64,000 bases of DNA from ZC4RG30 sp049841155 (GCA_049841155.1 JASGHI010000004.1:558001-622000); one strand, 5' to 3'. Counted from the first letter of the stretch, positions 6,983 to 16,123 are shown. Notes: generated from the sequence alone by a model not told the origin. Made by a program: numbers and translations.

Positions 6983-9811
6983 ATGAATCCTCTCCGGTCT
7001 CTGACTGCTGTGTGCCCTGTTGCGTTGGCGTTGGCGTTGCAAGGCGTCGCGTTTGCCGCCGAGCCTTCCTCCAATAGCGACAACGACAACGGCAACGAGC
7101 TCGCGCTGCAGGAAGTCACTGTCACGGGTTCCCGCATTGTCGTACGAGACGGCTATACGGCCCCGACGCCGGTCACGGTGGTAAGCTCCGAGGCGATCCT
7201 GTCGGGCTCTCCCACGGCGAACGTCAGCCAGTACCTGAACACGATGCCGGTGTTCGCCGGATCCTCGACGCCGCAGACCAACGTCGGTAGCACGCAATCC
7301 GGCAATACCCGCGTCAATGGCCTTAACCTGCGCAGGCTGGGGACGGTCCGCACGCTGCTGCTGGTTGACGGCCAGCGGGTGGTTTCGTCCACGCAGGACG
7401 GCACCTCAGACCTCAACTCCATTCCGCAACAGCTGATCCAGCGGGTGGACATCGTCACCGGCGGCGCTTCGGCCGTCTACGGTTCAGACGCTGTGGCCGG
7501 CGTGGTGAACGTCATCCTCGACAAGGGGTTCAACGGCATCAAGGCCGAGGTCGGGGCCGGCATTACCGGATACGGCGACAACCCCAATGGGAACATCCAG
7601 TTCTCGGCCGGCACGCCGTTCGCGGGCGGCCGGGGCCACGCGCTGTTCTCCAGCGAATACAACTATGCCGAGGGCATCAACGGCGATGGCGGGCGCCAGT
7701 GGAACCGTCAGGCGGCGATCGTCGTCTCCAACCCCCTGTACACCGCGACCAGCGGCCTGCCGCAGTTCCTGAATGCGCGGGGCGTGGGCTTTGCGACCGG
7801 GTCGCTGGGTGGCCTGATTTTCTCAGGTCCGTTGAGAGGCGTTGCCTTTGGACCCGGAGGCCAGCCCTATCAATACCAGTTCGGTTCAGTCGTCAGTGGT
7901 CAGTACATGATCGGCGGTGAGTGGCAGGCCAACGACCTGCGTTCGCTCGCGCCTCTGGAAAACCGGGAAGAGCGCCAGAACTATCTCGGTCGCGTCGACT
8001 TCGACCTGACGGACACGATCAAGGTGTTCGTCCAGGCGAGCTGGGCCAACGCGCACTTGCAGTCCGACGCCAACAAGGCGTTCATGCTGGGTAACGGGCC
8101 GACGATCCAGATAGACAATCCGTACATTCCCGCCTCGGTTCGCGCGCGGATGGTTGCTTTGAACCTCACCTCATTCCGGATCGGGACGGAAAGCATTGAC
8201 CTCCCCATCCTTCACGCCGATCTGGAACGTTCGGTGAAACGTTACACGGCAGGCCTGAGCGGCAAGTTTGACGCGCTCGGCAACGAGTGGTCGTGGGAGA
8301 CCACCTATCTGTGGAATGCCAGCACCAGCCGCACCTTGGCGTTCAACAACGTCATCAAGGACAAGTATGCGCTGGCGACGGATGCGGTCGTCCATCCTGT
8401 GACCGGTGCGATCGTCTGCCGCTCGACGCTGACCGACCCCACCAATGGCTGCTCTCCCTTCAATCCGCTCGGAATCGGCGTCGCCAGTCAGGCGGCGATC
8501 AACTACGTCACCGGCACGTCGTTCCAGAACCTCGTTCAGGAGCAGGAGGTTTTCGAAGCCAGCGTCTCCGGCACGCTGTTCAACAACTGGGCTGGAGCGG
8601 TTTCGCTGGCCGGCAACATCGCTCACCGCAAGGAGTCGGCACACACCGACTTGAATACGCTCGGCGCCCCGTTCCTGTTTGGCAATACCGGTGCTGTCGC
8701 GGGTTCTTACAACGTGAACGAAGCAGCATTGGAAACGCTCTTCCCGCTGATCGGGGGCGGTGACTTCATCCAGTCCTGGGATATCAGCGCCGCCGCGCGC
8801 CTCACCGATTACTCGACGTCCGGCAAGGTCACGACCTGGAAGCTGGGCAGCTCGTTTGCCTCGACCAAGGGCTTTCGTGTGCGGGGCACCCTCTCGCGGG
8901 ACATTCGCGCGCCGGGTCTGAATGAACTGTTCGCCGGGGGAACGATAAGCAACACCGGGGGAGGGACGTTCGACCCGTTCACCAACACGACGGTTCCTAC
9001 TGTCACCGAGACGCGTGGCAACGCGAGCCTGACACCCGAAATTGCGACGTCGAAGAGCGTGGGCGTCGTCGTCAGCCCGACCTTCATGCCAGGCTTCCAG
9101 GCGTCCGTCGACTATTGGGAGGTGTCGATCAAGGATGCGATCACCACAGTGGGCGCAGGGAATGTCCTGAACCTCTGCTACCAGGGTCAAACGGCCTTCT
9201 GCTCGAGCATCGAGCGTAATTCAGCTGGGGTTCTGCAGAAGATCATCGGCGCCCCCTTCAACTACGCTGAACAGCGCACTCGCGGTGTCGATCTGGACGT
9301 CAGCTACAGCCCCGAGCTTGAAAATCTCATCGGCGGCCGGCTTGACCTGCGAGCGAACGCGACCTTCTACCTCGAAGGTTACTCCAACAATGGTCTGACT
9401 CCGGCTACCGACAACGTCGGCGTTACCGATGGCCTGCCGAAGTGGCGGGTTTCAACCACCGCGACCTATACCCGCAACGCCGTACGTGGTTCCTTGACGG
9501 CGCGCGCGTTCCCCCACGGCCTGATCGCGACCGGGGCCATCGAATGTCAGACCGGCTGCCCGGCTTCGACGCCGGACAAGCCGACCTACGACAAGGCGTG
9601 GCTGCCGGGTGCGTTCTATCTCGATGGTTCGTTCGGCTACACCTTTGGCAAGGATGGGGATCGTTCATGGGAGGCGTTCTTCAACGTCCGGAACATCCTT
9701 GACAGGGATCCGCCGCCAGTGAGCGTGCTCATCTACCAGCCGAACACCCAAGTTGGCGTCTACGACTACCTGGGCCGTCAGTTCCGCATCGGCGTCCGGG
9801 CCAGGCTGTAG
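6983..9811 (+). CDS. TonB-dependent outer-membrane receptor (large, 942 residues)
   Basis: A long receptor of the class found in Sphingomonads, Xanthomonads and relatives for uptake of carbohydrates, peptides or other organic compounds. It starts at ATG 6983 behind GGGAGA. A signal peptide ends around residue 26 (AFA-A), followed by a low-complexity Asn/Asp/Ser stretch, a TonB box (LQEVTVTGSRI) and a plug with TLLLVDGQR and the VDIVTGGASAVYGSDAVAG signature. A barrel of about 780 residues ends in a typical strand. The next gene starts 2 bases after its stop and also encodes an exported protein, so the pair is probably one transport or processing unit. Confidence 0.93.
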   Translation: MNPLRSLTAVCPVALALALQGVAFAAEPSSNSDNDNGNELALQEVTVTGSRIVVRDGYTAPTPVTVVSSEAILSGSPTANVSQYLNTMPVFAGSSTPQTNVGSTQSGNTRVNGLNLRRLGTVRTLLLVDGQRVVSSTQDGTSDLNSIPQQLIQRVDIVTGGASAVYGSDAVAGVVNVILDKGFNGIKAEVGAGITGYGDNPNGNIQFSAGTPFAGGRGHALFSSEYNYAEGINGDGGRQWNRQAAIVVSNPLYTATSGLPQFLNARGVGFATGSLGGLIFSGPLRGVAFGPGGQPYQYQFGSVVSGQYMIGGEWQANDLRSLAPLENREERQNYLGRVDFDLTDTIKVFVQASWANAHLQSDANKAFMLGNGPTIQIDNPYIPASVRARMVALNLTSFRIGTESIDLPILHADLERSVKRYTAGLSGKFDALGNEWSWETTYLWNASTSRTLAFNNVIKDKYALATDAVVHPVTGAIVCRSTLTDPTNGCSPFNPLGIGVASQAAINYVTGTSFQNLVQEQEVFEASVSGTLFNNWAGAVSLAGNIAHRKESAHTDLNTLGAPFLFGNTGAVAGSYNVNEAALETLFPLIGGGDFIQSWDISAAARLTDYSTSGKVTTWKLGSSFASTKGFRVRGTLSRDIRAPGLNELFAGGTISNTGGGTFDPFTNTTVPTVTETRGNASLTPEIATSKSVGVVVSPTFMPGFQASVDYWEVSIKDAITTVGAGNVLNLCYQGQTAFCSSIERNSAGVLQKIIGAPFNYAEQRTRGVDLDVSYSPELENLIGGRLDLRANATFYLEGYSNNGLTPATDNVGVTDGLPKWRVSTTATYTRNAVRGSLTARAFPHGLIATGAIECQTGCPASTPDKPTYDKAWLPGAFYLDGSFGYTFGKDGDRSWEAFFNVRNILDRDPPPVSVLIYQPNTQVGVYDYLGRQFRIGVRARL

Positions 9812-9813
9812 AC

Positions 9814-10686
9814 ATGAAAACGAGAACCGCGATGGTCGGGGTGGGCATGGTGGCCCTGGCGATGGGGACAGCCGGGCTAGTGCAGGCAGCGGCCACCAAG
9901 GCTGTGGGCTACATTCCCAAGAAGTTCGAAGCTTTCCTGTCCGACTGGGAAACCGGCATGTGGCGCACCAAGCAGGAGGGCTGTTTCGGGGCCTATTGGA
10001 GCTGCTACAAGTCGCAGGACAGCTACAACGCCGGCGAAGCACCCAAGTGGCCACTGCCTCTCACCGCGGAAGCCCGCGCCTTCCACGACAAGGTCGTCAA
10101 GAACCTGCAGGAGGGCCGATCCATCTACGATCCCAACGCCCTGTGCCTGCCTCTGGGCATGCCGGATGTGGCCCGCTCCGGCAGCTTCAAGATGGTCATG
10201 CAACCTGACCGCATCTATTTCATCTTTGCCAATTACGACTTTCGTGTGATCTGGATGGACGGGCGACAGATGCCCAAGCGGGAGCTGGATGAGTACTCCT
10301 ACAACGGGGATTCTCTGGGGCATTGGGAAGGCGATACGCTGGTCATCTACACGGCCAACATCAAGGGAGATCCGGATCTGGCGGGCAATATTGCGCCGGG
10401 CATATCGCCCAATGAGCCCAAGAGCAATCAGTTCACGATGACCGAACGCCTGAAGCCGGTATCGGCCGATCTCATCGACGTGACGGTGACCTTCGAAGAC
10501 AAGGTCCAGTTCACGGGGCCATACACGGAATCTTTCCAATACACGCGCCGCGCCGGCGATGACCTGCAGCAAAAGCCGCCGGCCTGCCTGTTGGGCGTCG
10601 GGCAGCGCTATGTGCCCGACCCAGCGACCGGAGAGCAGGTGCTCTCCGGCCCGGGTGGTGCGCCGCTTGAAGATGCCGAGGATTGA
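9814..10686 (+). CDS. Exported protein of unknown function, coupled to the TonB receptor
   Basis: A 290-residue protein with an N-terminal signal peptide (cleavage near VQAAA, residue 27). Its middle contains IYFIFANYDFRVIWMDGR and GHWEGDTLVIYT. These segments recur in a family of uncharacterised secreted proteins often next to TonB receptors in soil and freshwater bacteria. I know of no assigned reaction. Cysteines at about 49, 55, 108 and 265 could form disulfides in the periplasm. Translation is probably coupled to the receptor gene, since the ATG lies 2 bases after its stop. A periplasmic binding or enzymatic step on the imported ligand is an inference. Confidence 0.75.
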   Translation: MKTRTAMVGVGMVALAMGTAGLVQAAATKAVGYIPKKFEAFLSDWETGMWRTKQEGCFGAYWSCYKSQDSYNAGEAPKWPLPLTAEARAFHDKVVKNLQEGRSIYDPNALCLPLGMPDVARSGSFKMVMQPDRIYFIFANYDFRVIWMDGRQMPKRELDEYSYNGDSLGHWEGDTLVIYTANIKGDPDLAGNIAPGISPNEPKSNQFTMTERLKPVSADLIDVTVTFEDKVQFTGPYTESFQYTRRAGDDLQQKPPACLLGVGQRYVPDPATGEQVLSGPGGAPLEDAED

Positions 10687-10693
10687 TCAGTGA

Positions 10694-10712
10694 GGGGAGC
10701 GCAGAGCTCCCC
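10694..10712. terminator. Small hairpin between convergent genes
   Basis: GGGGAGC (10694-10700) pairs with GCTCCCC (10706-10712) around a 5-base loop. It lies in the 38-base gap between the ends of two convergent genes. No T-run follows, so a bidirectional terminator is only possible. Confidence 0.35.
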
Positions 10713-10724
10713 GGGCAAGCTGAC

Positions 10725-12674
10725 TCAGGACTGAGGCATGCGCAGCACCGGCAGCTCGTCGGTGTCGGACAGTGTGTCATGCATGTCGATGCGGCCGTCG
10801 CGCAGGAAGCGGGCAGCATCCGCGGCCATGGCGGGCTGGGCGACCAGCGGCCCCTGGATCTGCTGGCAGCCCAGGCTGCGCAGCAGTTCCACTTGCGACC
10901 AGCGGTCCACGCCCTCGGCGGTCACGCAGATGTTCAGTTCCTGCGCCTCGCGCAGGATGGCGCGGGCAATGCCGCCTTCGGCGGAACCGGGAGCGAGGTT
11001 GTGCACCAGTGCGGCATCCAGCTTCAGCGCGTCGATGCTGCCCGGATCCATGGCGGGGGGTTTGCGCGCGCGGGCTCCGACATGGTCGATCGTGAGCGGC
11101 AGGCCCAGCTCGCGCCAGTGCCGGATGATCTGCGCGCGGACTCCGCCGGTATGATGATCCAGCAGCAGTTCGTCGGCGATCTCCAGTTGCAGCAGTCCGG
11201 CCCACAGGCTGTCCTCGTCCACCAGGTGCTGCAGCGTATGGCGCAGCCGGTCGCGATGCTGCGCGCCTGCAGCCACGTTGACGCTCACGGGTACCGGAGT
11301 CAGACCCTGCTCGCGCCATGAGCGGATGTCCCGGGCGACCCGGCCGATCACGAACTGCGCAACGTCCTGATCAGCGCCGTCCGGGCCCACGATGGCGATG
11401 GGATCATCCGGAAGAACCCAGCCGCGGGAAGCCTCGCTCCAGCGCGGCAATGCTTCGAGCGCGCATACGCGCTGCGAGTCCAGATCGGTGACGGGCTGGT
11501 AGAGCACGACGAGCTGGTCGGCTGCCACGCGTTGGGCAACGGGCACGGTGCTGGGCGAAGCGGTCTCCGGCAAGGCATCGGCAGTGCGGGATGGCGCTTG
11601 GGCAGGGGCTGGTACGGATGCTGGTGCAGGCACCGGCGCAGGTTTGCGCTGCGCAGCGGGAGGCGCGCCGCGATGGCGGCGCCAGGCCCAGAATCCCAGC
11701 GCGGCCAGAACAGCCAGCAGTGCGACGATCCATCCCGTCTTTGCTTCGCCTTCGGGCCGCACAGCCGGCGCGCTGGTCGGCGCGACTGCCGGCGGCTTGC
11801 GCGCCGCGGCCGGAATCGGAGTGTCGATGCTCGCGGCCCACAGGGCTCGTCCCTCGAGGTCGCGCAATGCGAACCATGTGGTTACGCTGGTTTGCGAAGA
11901 GTGGTGGAGCAGCAGCGCATCGGAGGCCTGCATGGCCAGCCAGCCGCGCACTTCGGGCGGCAGCTGCGCCGAGCGCAGTGCCTCGCCGCCCAGGCTGCGA
12001 GCGGCGGGTTCGGCGGTCTGCAGCCACTCATCGAGCTGGGCGCCATCCAGCTGCCGCGCGAGCAGCAGCCATCCACCGGGCGCTGCGCTTCCGCGTTCCG
12101 GCAGGATGGGGCGTGCGGCCACCAGCAACAGGCGTCCATCGGCCTCGATGAGGCCGCGCAGGTTCTGCTGGCGGTTCCCCAGTTCACCGGCGGTGATGGC
12201 CCGCTCCAGGGCAGCGGCCAGAACGGGATTGGCGGGAACGGCAGCCTGCCTCGGCGGCGGGGTGCTGATCGACAGCGACAGGCGCGGGTTCATCCGGCGG
12301 TCCAGGACCAGCATGTAGTGGATATCCAGCCGCGCCAACGCTGGCGCGAGCAGGCCCTGACCCGGGAAGCTCGCCCGCCGGCCGGTGGCGAAGCTGTAGG
12401 CATCGTTCCAGTGGGCGTAGTCGCGCGCCACGGTCGACAGCTCGTCCAGGCGCGTCTCCACCTCCTGATGAAGCTGCAGCAGCCGTGAACCCGGCTGGGC
12501 ATCCGCCGCGGCGGGTGCCTGCGGCGCGGGGCCTTCCTGCGAGGCCTCCTGCGGGGCTTCCTGGGCAGCCGCAGCTGCGGGCAGCAGGCCCAGGCCCGGG
12601 GCAATGGCCAAGGCCATTGTCAGGACGCCCCCCAGCCGGGAGGAGCGGGCTTTTGCTGCACGGTACGGTGACAT
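10725..12674 (-). CDS. Membrane CHASE4-type sensor with C-terminal EAL domain (degenerate)
   Basis: A 649-residue inner-membrane signalling protein. The likely start is CAT 12672-12674, giving a signal-anchor helix (about residues 15-38). An extracytoplasmic domain follows with the CHASE4-like pattern TVARDYAHWNDAYSFATG. A second membrane helix (GWIVALLAVLAALGFWAW), a Pro/Ala linker and an EAL domain of about 250 residues complete it. EAL domains hydrolyse cyclic di-GMP. Here the EAL signature is CALEAL, the Asn motif (SVNVAAG) and LEIADE are present and AEGVD is kept, but the DDFG catalytic motif reads IDHVG and loop 6 is not recognisable. Weak or no hydrolysis, with a binding or receptor role, is more likely. 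It diverges from the MarR gene. Confidence 0.85.
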   Translation of the reverse strand: MSPYRAAKARSSRLGGVLTMALAIAPGLGLLPAAAAAQEAPQEASQEGPAPQAPAAADAQPGSRLLQLHQEVETRLDELSTVARDYAHWNDAYSFATGRRASFPGQGLLAPALARLDIHYMLVLDRRMNPRLSLSISTPPPRQAAVPANPVLAAALERAITAGELGNRQQNLRGLIEADGRLLLVAARPILPERGSAAPGGWLLLARQLDGAQLDEWLQTAEPAARSLGGEALRSAQLPPEVRGWLAMQASDALLLHHSSQTSVTTWFALRDLEGRALWAASIDTPIPAAARKPPAVAPTSAPAVRPEGEAKTGWIVALLAVLAALGFWAWRRHRGAPPAAQRKPAPVPAPASVPAPAQAPSRTADALPETASPSTVPVAQRVAADQLVVLYQPVTDLDSQRVCALEALPRWSEASRGWVLPDDPIAIVGPDGADQDVAQFVIGRVARDIRSWREQGLTPVPVSVNVAAGAQHRDRLRHTLQHLVDEDSLWAGLLQLEIADELLLDHHTGGVRAQIIRHWRELGLPLTIDHVGARARKPPAMDPGSIDALKLDAALVHNLAPGSAEGGIARAILREAQELNICVTAEGVDRWSQVELLRSLGCQQIQGPLVAQPAMAADAARFLRDGRIDMHDTLSDTDELPVLRMPQS

Positions 12675-12755
12675 CAGGGCAAGTGTGCCGGCCGTGGCGG
12701 CGCAGGGGAGGTGTCCATTGCACAGTTCGGGGACCCCGCCGCACCCTATAGTGCG

Positions 12756-12784
12756 TTGCAAAACCACAGTCGGGACGCTATACA
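12756..12784 (+). promoter_or_regulatory. Candidate promoter of the MarR gene
   Basis: TTGCAA (12756-12761) and TATACA (12779-12784) are 17 bases apart and lie 25 bases before the MarR start codon. Each hexamer matches the consensus at 4 of 6 bases. CTATA sequences flank the element on both sides, which would suit binding by MarR itself. Confidence 0.4.
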
Positions 12785-12809
12785 GCCACCTCGGCCACGG
12801 GAGGAATCG

Positions 12810-13304
12810 ATGAGGCGCAAGAAGTCGGAACAGCCCGCGGTGCGGGGCCATGCGACCTCGCTCGGGCCACTGGCCTCGTACATCGCCTTCCAGCTGCGGC
12901 GCGCGCAGAACATGTCGTTCGAGGCCTTCGCCAACCGTGTCGGCAAGTCGAACCTGGCGCCCGGTCATTTCGCCATCCTCGCCGTGATCGACGCCAACCA
13001 CGGGATCAATCAGACCGCGCTGAGCCGTGCCACCGACCGCGACAAGTCGACGCTGACCCCGGCCATCCGGACGCTGATGAATAGCGGCTATGTGGCGCGC
13101 GTGCGCTCCGCGGCGGACTCGCGCGCCTATGAGTTGTCGCTGACGCGCGCGGGCAAGCGTTACCTCGACCAGCTGCGGGCGCATGCCGAGGCCCATGACC
13201 GGCGCCTCGACGAGATCGTCGGTCCCGCGCACAAGGCGCTGCTGCTGCACCTGCTCAGGCAGATCGTGCTCGGGCTGGAAAAGGACCGCAAGTCCAAGCG
13301 CTGA
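12810..13304 (+). CDS. MarR family transcriptional regulator
   Basis: A 164-residue winged-helix dimer of the MarR type. A helical N-terminus is followed by the DNA-binding core (about residues 55-110: GINQTALSRATDRDKSTLTPAI with the wing RVRSAADSRAYELSLT) and a C-terminal dimerisation helix. Start ATG 12810 follows GGGAGGA. MarR proteins usually repress neighbouring genes until an aromatic or otherwise small ligand binds. The convergent ThDP-enzyme gene 23 bases away and the SnoaL/reductase genes beyond it are possible targets. The arrangement does not prove this. Confidence 0.9.
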   Translation: MRRKKSEQPAVRGHATSLGPLASYIAFQLRRAQNMSFEAFANRVGKSNLAPGHFAILAVIDANHGINQTALSRATDRDKSTLTPAIRTLMNSGYVARVRSAADSRAYELSLTRAGKRYLDQLRAHAEAHDRRLDEIVGPAHKALLLHLLRQIVLGLEKDRKSKR

Positions 13305-13310
13305 AGCGCG

Positions 13311-13326
13311 CGGGGCGCCGGCCCCG
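13311..13326. terminator. Short hairpin between convergent MarR and ThDP-enzyme genes
   Basis: CGGGGC (13311-13316) pairs with GCCCCG (13321-13326) around GCCG. It sits between two stop codons. No T-run is present, so termination is uncertain. Confidence 0.3.
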
Positions 13327-13327
13327 G

Positions 13328-15043
13328 TCAGCGTTTCTTGAGCACCACGTCCAGCACCACGCAGCGGCGCTGCTTGCGCACCGCTTCCAGCGCCTGTTCC
13401 AGCACGGCCGGCACTTCGGCAGCGCGCTCCACGCGCAGTGCCAGCGCCCCGCCCGAGGCGGCCGCCACGGCGCCGTAGTCGGGTGGCGGATCGAAGCTCA
13501 GATCCAGATTCGCCGCGCGGGAAGCATGTCCTGATGGGTGCACGGACAGCGCCGAGAAGCGCGGTGCCTGCCAGCCGCCATTGTTGAGCACCACCTGCAG
13601 GAAGGGGGTGTCGTAGCGCCTGGCCATCCAGTGCACCGAGGAGGGCACGGAGAACATGTAGCAGCCATCGCCGCTGACGCTGACCACGGTCTGGTCGGGC
13701 GCGGCAAGCTTTGCGCCGATGGCGGCGCCGCCATTCCAGCCCAGCGAGCCGCCACCGCTGGCGAAATAGCTGCCGGGGCGGGTGGGTGCCAGATGGTCGA
13801 TGACCTGCGGATAGTTGGTGATGCCTTCGCTGAGCAGGATGCCCTCCTGCGCCAGATGCGGGCGCAGGCAGGCCATCAGGTGCTCGACCGTGACCTCGCC
13901 CGTGGCCGGCGCCGCTTCGCGCTCGCGTATCCGGGCGGCTCTGGCCGCATGCTTGCCCGCGTAGTGAGTGCGGCGCTGCTCGGCCCGTCTGGCGTCGACG
14001 CCGCGGCGGTCCAGTTCGGCATTGATCTGGGCCAGGGCCGTGGCCGCGTCGGCCCGGTAGCTGTGCTCGGCCTTGATGTACCACAGCGGCATGGACTGCT
14101 TCAGCGGGTCGACGTCGATGTGCAGGATGCGCGCATCCTCGCGCGGCCGGCTGATGGTCGGGATCCACGGCACGTCGCTGTCGATCACCAGCACCACGTC
14201 GGCTTCGGCCAGCGCCTCGTTCTGGAAGGGATGATTCCAGTGGCTGCCCTGGTACAGCGGATCGGAATGCGGGAAGTTCAGCGTGCTGGGCACCGACTCC
14301 AGCACGCCGACACCCAGGCGCTGGCACAGGCGCGTGAGCCCGGCAACGGCCTCGGGATTGCGTCCCAGGTAGGAAGTCACGATCAGCGGGCGCTGTGCGC
14401 CCTCGAGTGCCTGGATCACGGTGGCGACGCCCGACTCGGGCAGCGCGGCGGCTTCCACCGGTCCCCACTGCCGCATGTCGAGGGCCACCGGCTGCACTTC
14501 CTGCTCCATGACTTCGCGCGTACCCATGAGGTAGACCGGGCCACGCGGCTCGCTGAGGGCGAACTGCAGCGCCCGGTGCACCATCTGCTTCACGTTGAGG
14601 CCGCTGCGCAGCTCCGCCGCGTATTTCATGTACTCGCGGACGATGCTGCGCTGGTCGTGGATGTCCTGGATCCACTGGATGAATTCATTGCGGCTGCCGC
14701 GGGCCTCGCCGTCCTGGGTGGCCGGGGACAGGCCGGCGAAGATCAGCACCGGTATCCGCGCGCGCGCCGCATTGTGCACCGCACCGGCCAGCGACTGCGT
14801 TCCGCACTCCACGTGCACGACCACGGCCTGTGCCCTGCCGCTGACCATGGTGTGGCCGTGGGCCGCGGCGAGGCCTACCATTTCGAAGGGGCAGGTGATG
14901 ATCTGCGGCAGCGGCCGCCCCTCGTTGCGGTAGATGGCGATCGCCTCGATCAGGGCGGGGTGATCGCTGCCGAAATTGGCGAAGATGTAGTCGACCTTGG
15001 CCTCGGTGAGGGCATCGAGCAGATCGGTGCTGGCAGTGCGCAC
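13328..15043 (-). CDS. Thiamine-diphosphate-dependent enzyme (acetolactate synthase / benzoylformate decarboxylase superfamily)
   Basis: A 571-residue protein with the three-domain layout of this superfamily. The N-terminal PYR domain has the catalytic glutamate in CPFEMVG (E54). The central Rossmann-like domain has ILHIDVDP near 306-313. The C-terminal PP domain has the ThDP/Mg motif: GDG at 458-460 and NN at 487-488. The GTG start at 15043 is supported by an AGGAGG-type site 8 bases upstream. Such enzymes decarboxylate or carboligate 2-oxo acids, or act as oxalyl-CoA or sulfoacetaldehyde enzymes; the exact substrate cannot be told. No small regulatory subunit gene is adjacent, so a catabolic rather than branched-chain-synthesis role is more likely. 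It is transcribed divergently from the SnoaL gene and lies between MarR and AraC regulators. Confidence 0.88.
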   Translation of the reverse strand: MRTASTDLLDALTEAKVDYIFANFGSDHPALIEAIAIYRNEGRPLPQIITCPFEMVGLAAAHGHTMVSGRAQAVVVHVECGTQSLAGAVHNAARARIPVLIFAGLSPATQDGEARGSRNEFIQWIQDIHDQRSIVREYMKYAAELRSGLNVKQMVHRALQFALSEPRGPVYLMGTREVMEQEVQPVALDMRQWGPVEAAALPESGVATVIQALEGAQRPLIVTSYLGRNPEAVAGLTRLCQRLGVGVLESVPSTLNFPHSDPLYQGSHWNHPFQNEALAEADVVLVIDSDVPWIPTISRPREDARILHIDVDPLKQSMPLWYIKAEHSYRADAATALAQINAELDRRGVDARRAEQRRTHYAGKHAARAARIREREAAPATGEVTVEHLMACLRPHLAQEGILLSEGITNYPQVIDHLAPTRPGSYFASGGGSLGWNGGAAIGAKLAAPDQTVVSVSGDGCYMFSVPSSVHWMARRYDTPFLQVVLNNGGWQAPRFSALSVHPSGHASRAANLDLSFDPPPDYGAVAAASGGALALRVERAAEVPAVLEQALEAVRKQRRCVVLDVVLKKR

Positions 15044-15196
15044 GTGGAGGTCCTCCTCGGGGCGTGGGTCTGGTGGAGATTACGCCAATATAGTATGAAG
15101 GCAAACCATCATCCTGTGGTGAAATCCGCTGCCGGAGGGCGCGTCTCGTTGAAAACCGGGCGGGCCTGCACTACGCTGATGACCGTCCGACTAGTG

Positions 15197-15215
15197 TGTA
15201 ATCAAACTATTTACA
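15197..15215. promoter_or_regulatory. Operator-like inverted repeat upstream of the SnoaL gene
   Basis: TGTAA (15197-15201) and TTACA (15211-15215) form an inverted repeat with 9 bases between. The element contains ATCAAACTAT (15201-15210), a 10-base word that recurs exactly, on the other strand, in the palindrome at 18064-18085 before the AraC gene. It is a plausible binding site for a regulator of this cluster. Confidence 0.45.
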
Positions 15216-15267
15216 ATGCATGGCGCGCGGGGGCGGGCCGACCCGTGAGCGCCGCTGGAGGCAGGAC

Positions 15268-16107
15268 ATGGCGCATTTACGGTGGCAATCCGCGTTGCGG
15301 GGCTTCGCGGCCGGTGTTCTGGCGGTGGTGTCCGGAGGTCTGCTGATGAGCAAGCCCGTCCATGCCCAGAATGTGGATACCGCGCAGCTTCTGGCGCGCA
15401 TCGCCGCGCTGGAAGCGCGCACGCAGCGTCTGGATGACCAGGCGGCGATCGAGAAGCTCACGCGCGCCTATGGCTACTACGTCGACAAGCAGCTGTGGAA
15501 CGAGATCGTTCCGCTGTTCTCTGACGATGCCCGCGTCGAGATCGCCGGCCGCGGCGTCTACCGCGGGCGTGACAGCGTCGACCGGCTGTTCCGCGTGTCC
15601 ATGGGCGGCGGCCGCATCGGCCTTGCCTCCGGCGGGCTTTTCAACCACATGATCCTGCAGGGCATCGTCAACGTTAACGACGACGGCAGGACGGCCACCG
15701 GCCGCTGGCGCGCCTTCGTGCAGATCGGCCAGGCGCAGCGCTTTGCGCTGTGGTCGGAGGGCACCTACGAGAACAAGTACGTGAAGCGCGACGGCCGCTG
15801 GATGATCAGCGACATGCACTTCTACGCCACTTATTACACGCCCTACGACCAGGGCTGGGCGAAGGCGACGCTGCCGAACAACGGACCGAGCCGCACGGCC
15901 GGGCCCGATGCGCCGCAGTCAGTGCAGTACGACGTCTATCCCGGCCACTATGTGCCGCCGTTCAGCTACCCGAACCCGGTGACGGGGCGTGTGTGGACGC
16001 TGGAGGATACGGCGCGCTATTCCACCCAGGGCGAAGGTCCCGCGGCCGCCGGTCCGCCGGTGCAGCCGGGTGGACCGGTGCAGCCGGATGCTCCGGCCAC
16101 GCGATGA
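15268..16107 (+). CDS. Exported SnoaL-like (NTF2-fold) protein
   Basis: A 279-residue protein. An N-terminal signal peptide ends near VHAQ (about residue 33), a short coiled segment (LLARIAALEARTQRLDD) follows, and then a SnoaL_4-type domain (about 45-175) with AIEKLTRAYGYYVDKQLWNEIVPLFSDD. The NTF2 fold covers dehydratases, isomerases, and ring-hydroxylating beta subunits. In exported forms the reaction is usually unknown. The C-terminal 100 residues include a Tyr/Pro-rich part and a Gly/Pro/Val low-complexity tail. Start ATG 15268 follows GGAGG. The reductase-like gene starts 16 bases downstream, so the two are likely co-transcribed. Confidence 0.8.
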   Translation: MAHLRWQSALRGFAAGVLAVVSGGLLMSKPVHAQNVDTAQLLARIAALEARTQRLDDQAAIEKLTRAYGYYVDKQLWNEIVPLFSDDARVEIAGRGVYRGRDSVDRLFRVSMGGGRIGLASGGLFNHMILQGIVNVNDDGRTATGRWRAFVQIGQAQRFALWSEGTYENKYVKRDGRWMISDMHFYATYYTPYDQGWAKATLPNNGPSRTAGPDAPQSVQYDVYPGHYVPPFSYPNPVTGRVWTLEDTARYSTQGEGPAAAGPPVQPGGPVQPDAPATR

Positions 16108-16123
16108 TTCCCCGAGCCTGACC

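Noticed and set aside
12675..14675. Open frame on the minus strand that would extend the EAL protein by 667 residues
   Set aside because: The extra part lies across the MarR gene and inside the ThDP-enzyme gene in another frame, is Arg/Pro/Gly-rich and has no domain. The signal-anchor start at 12674 is much better.
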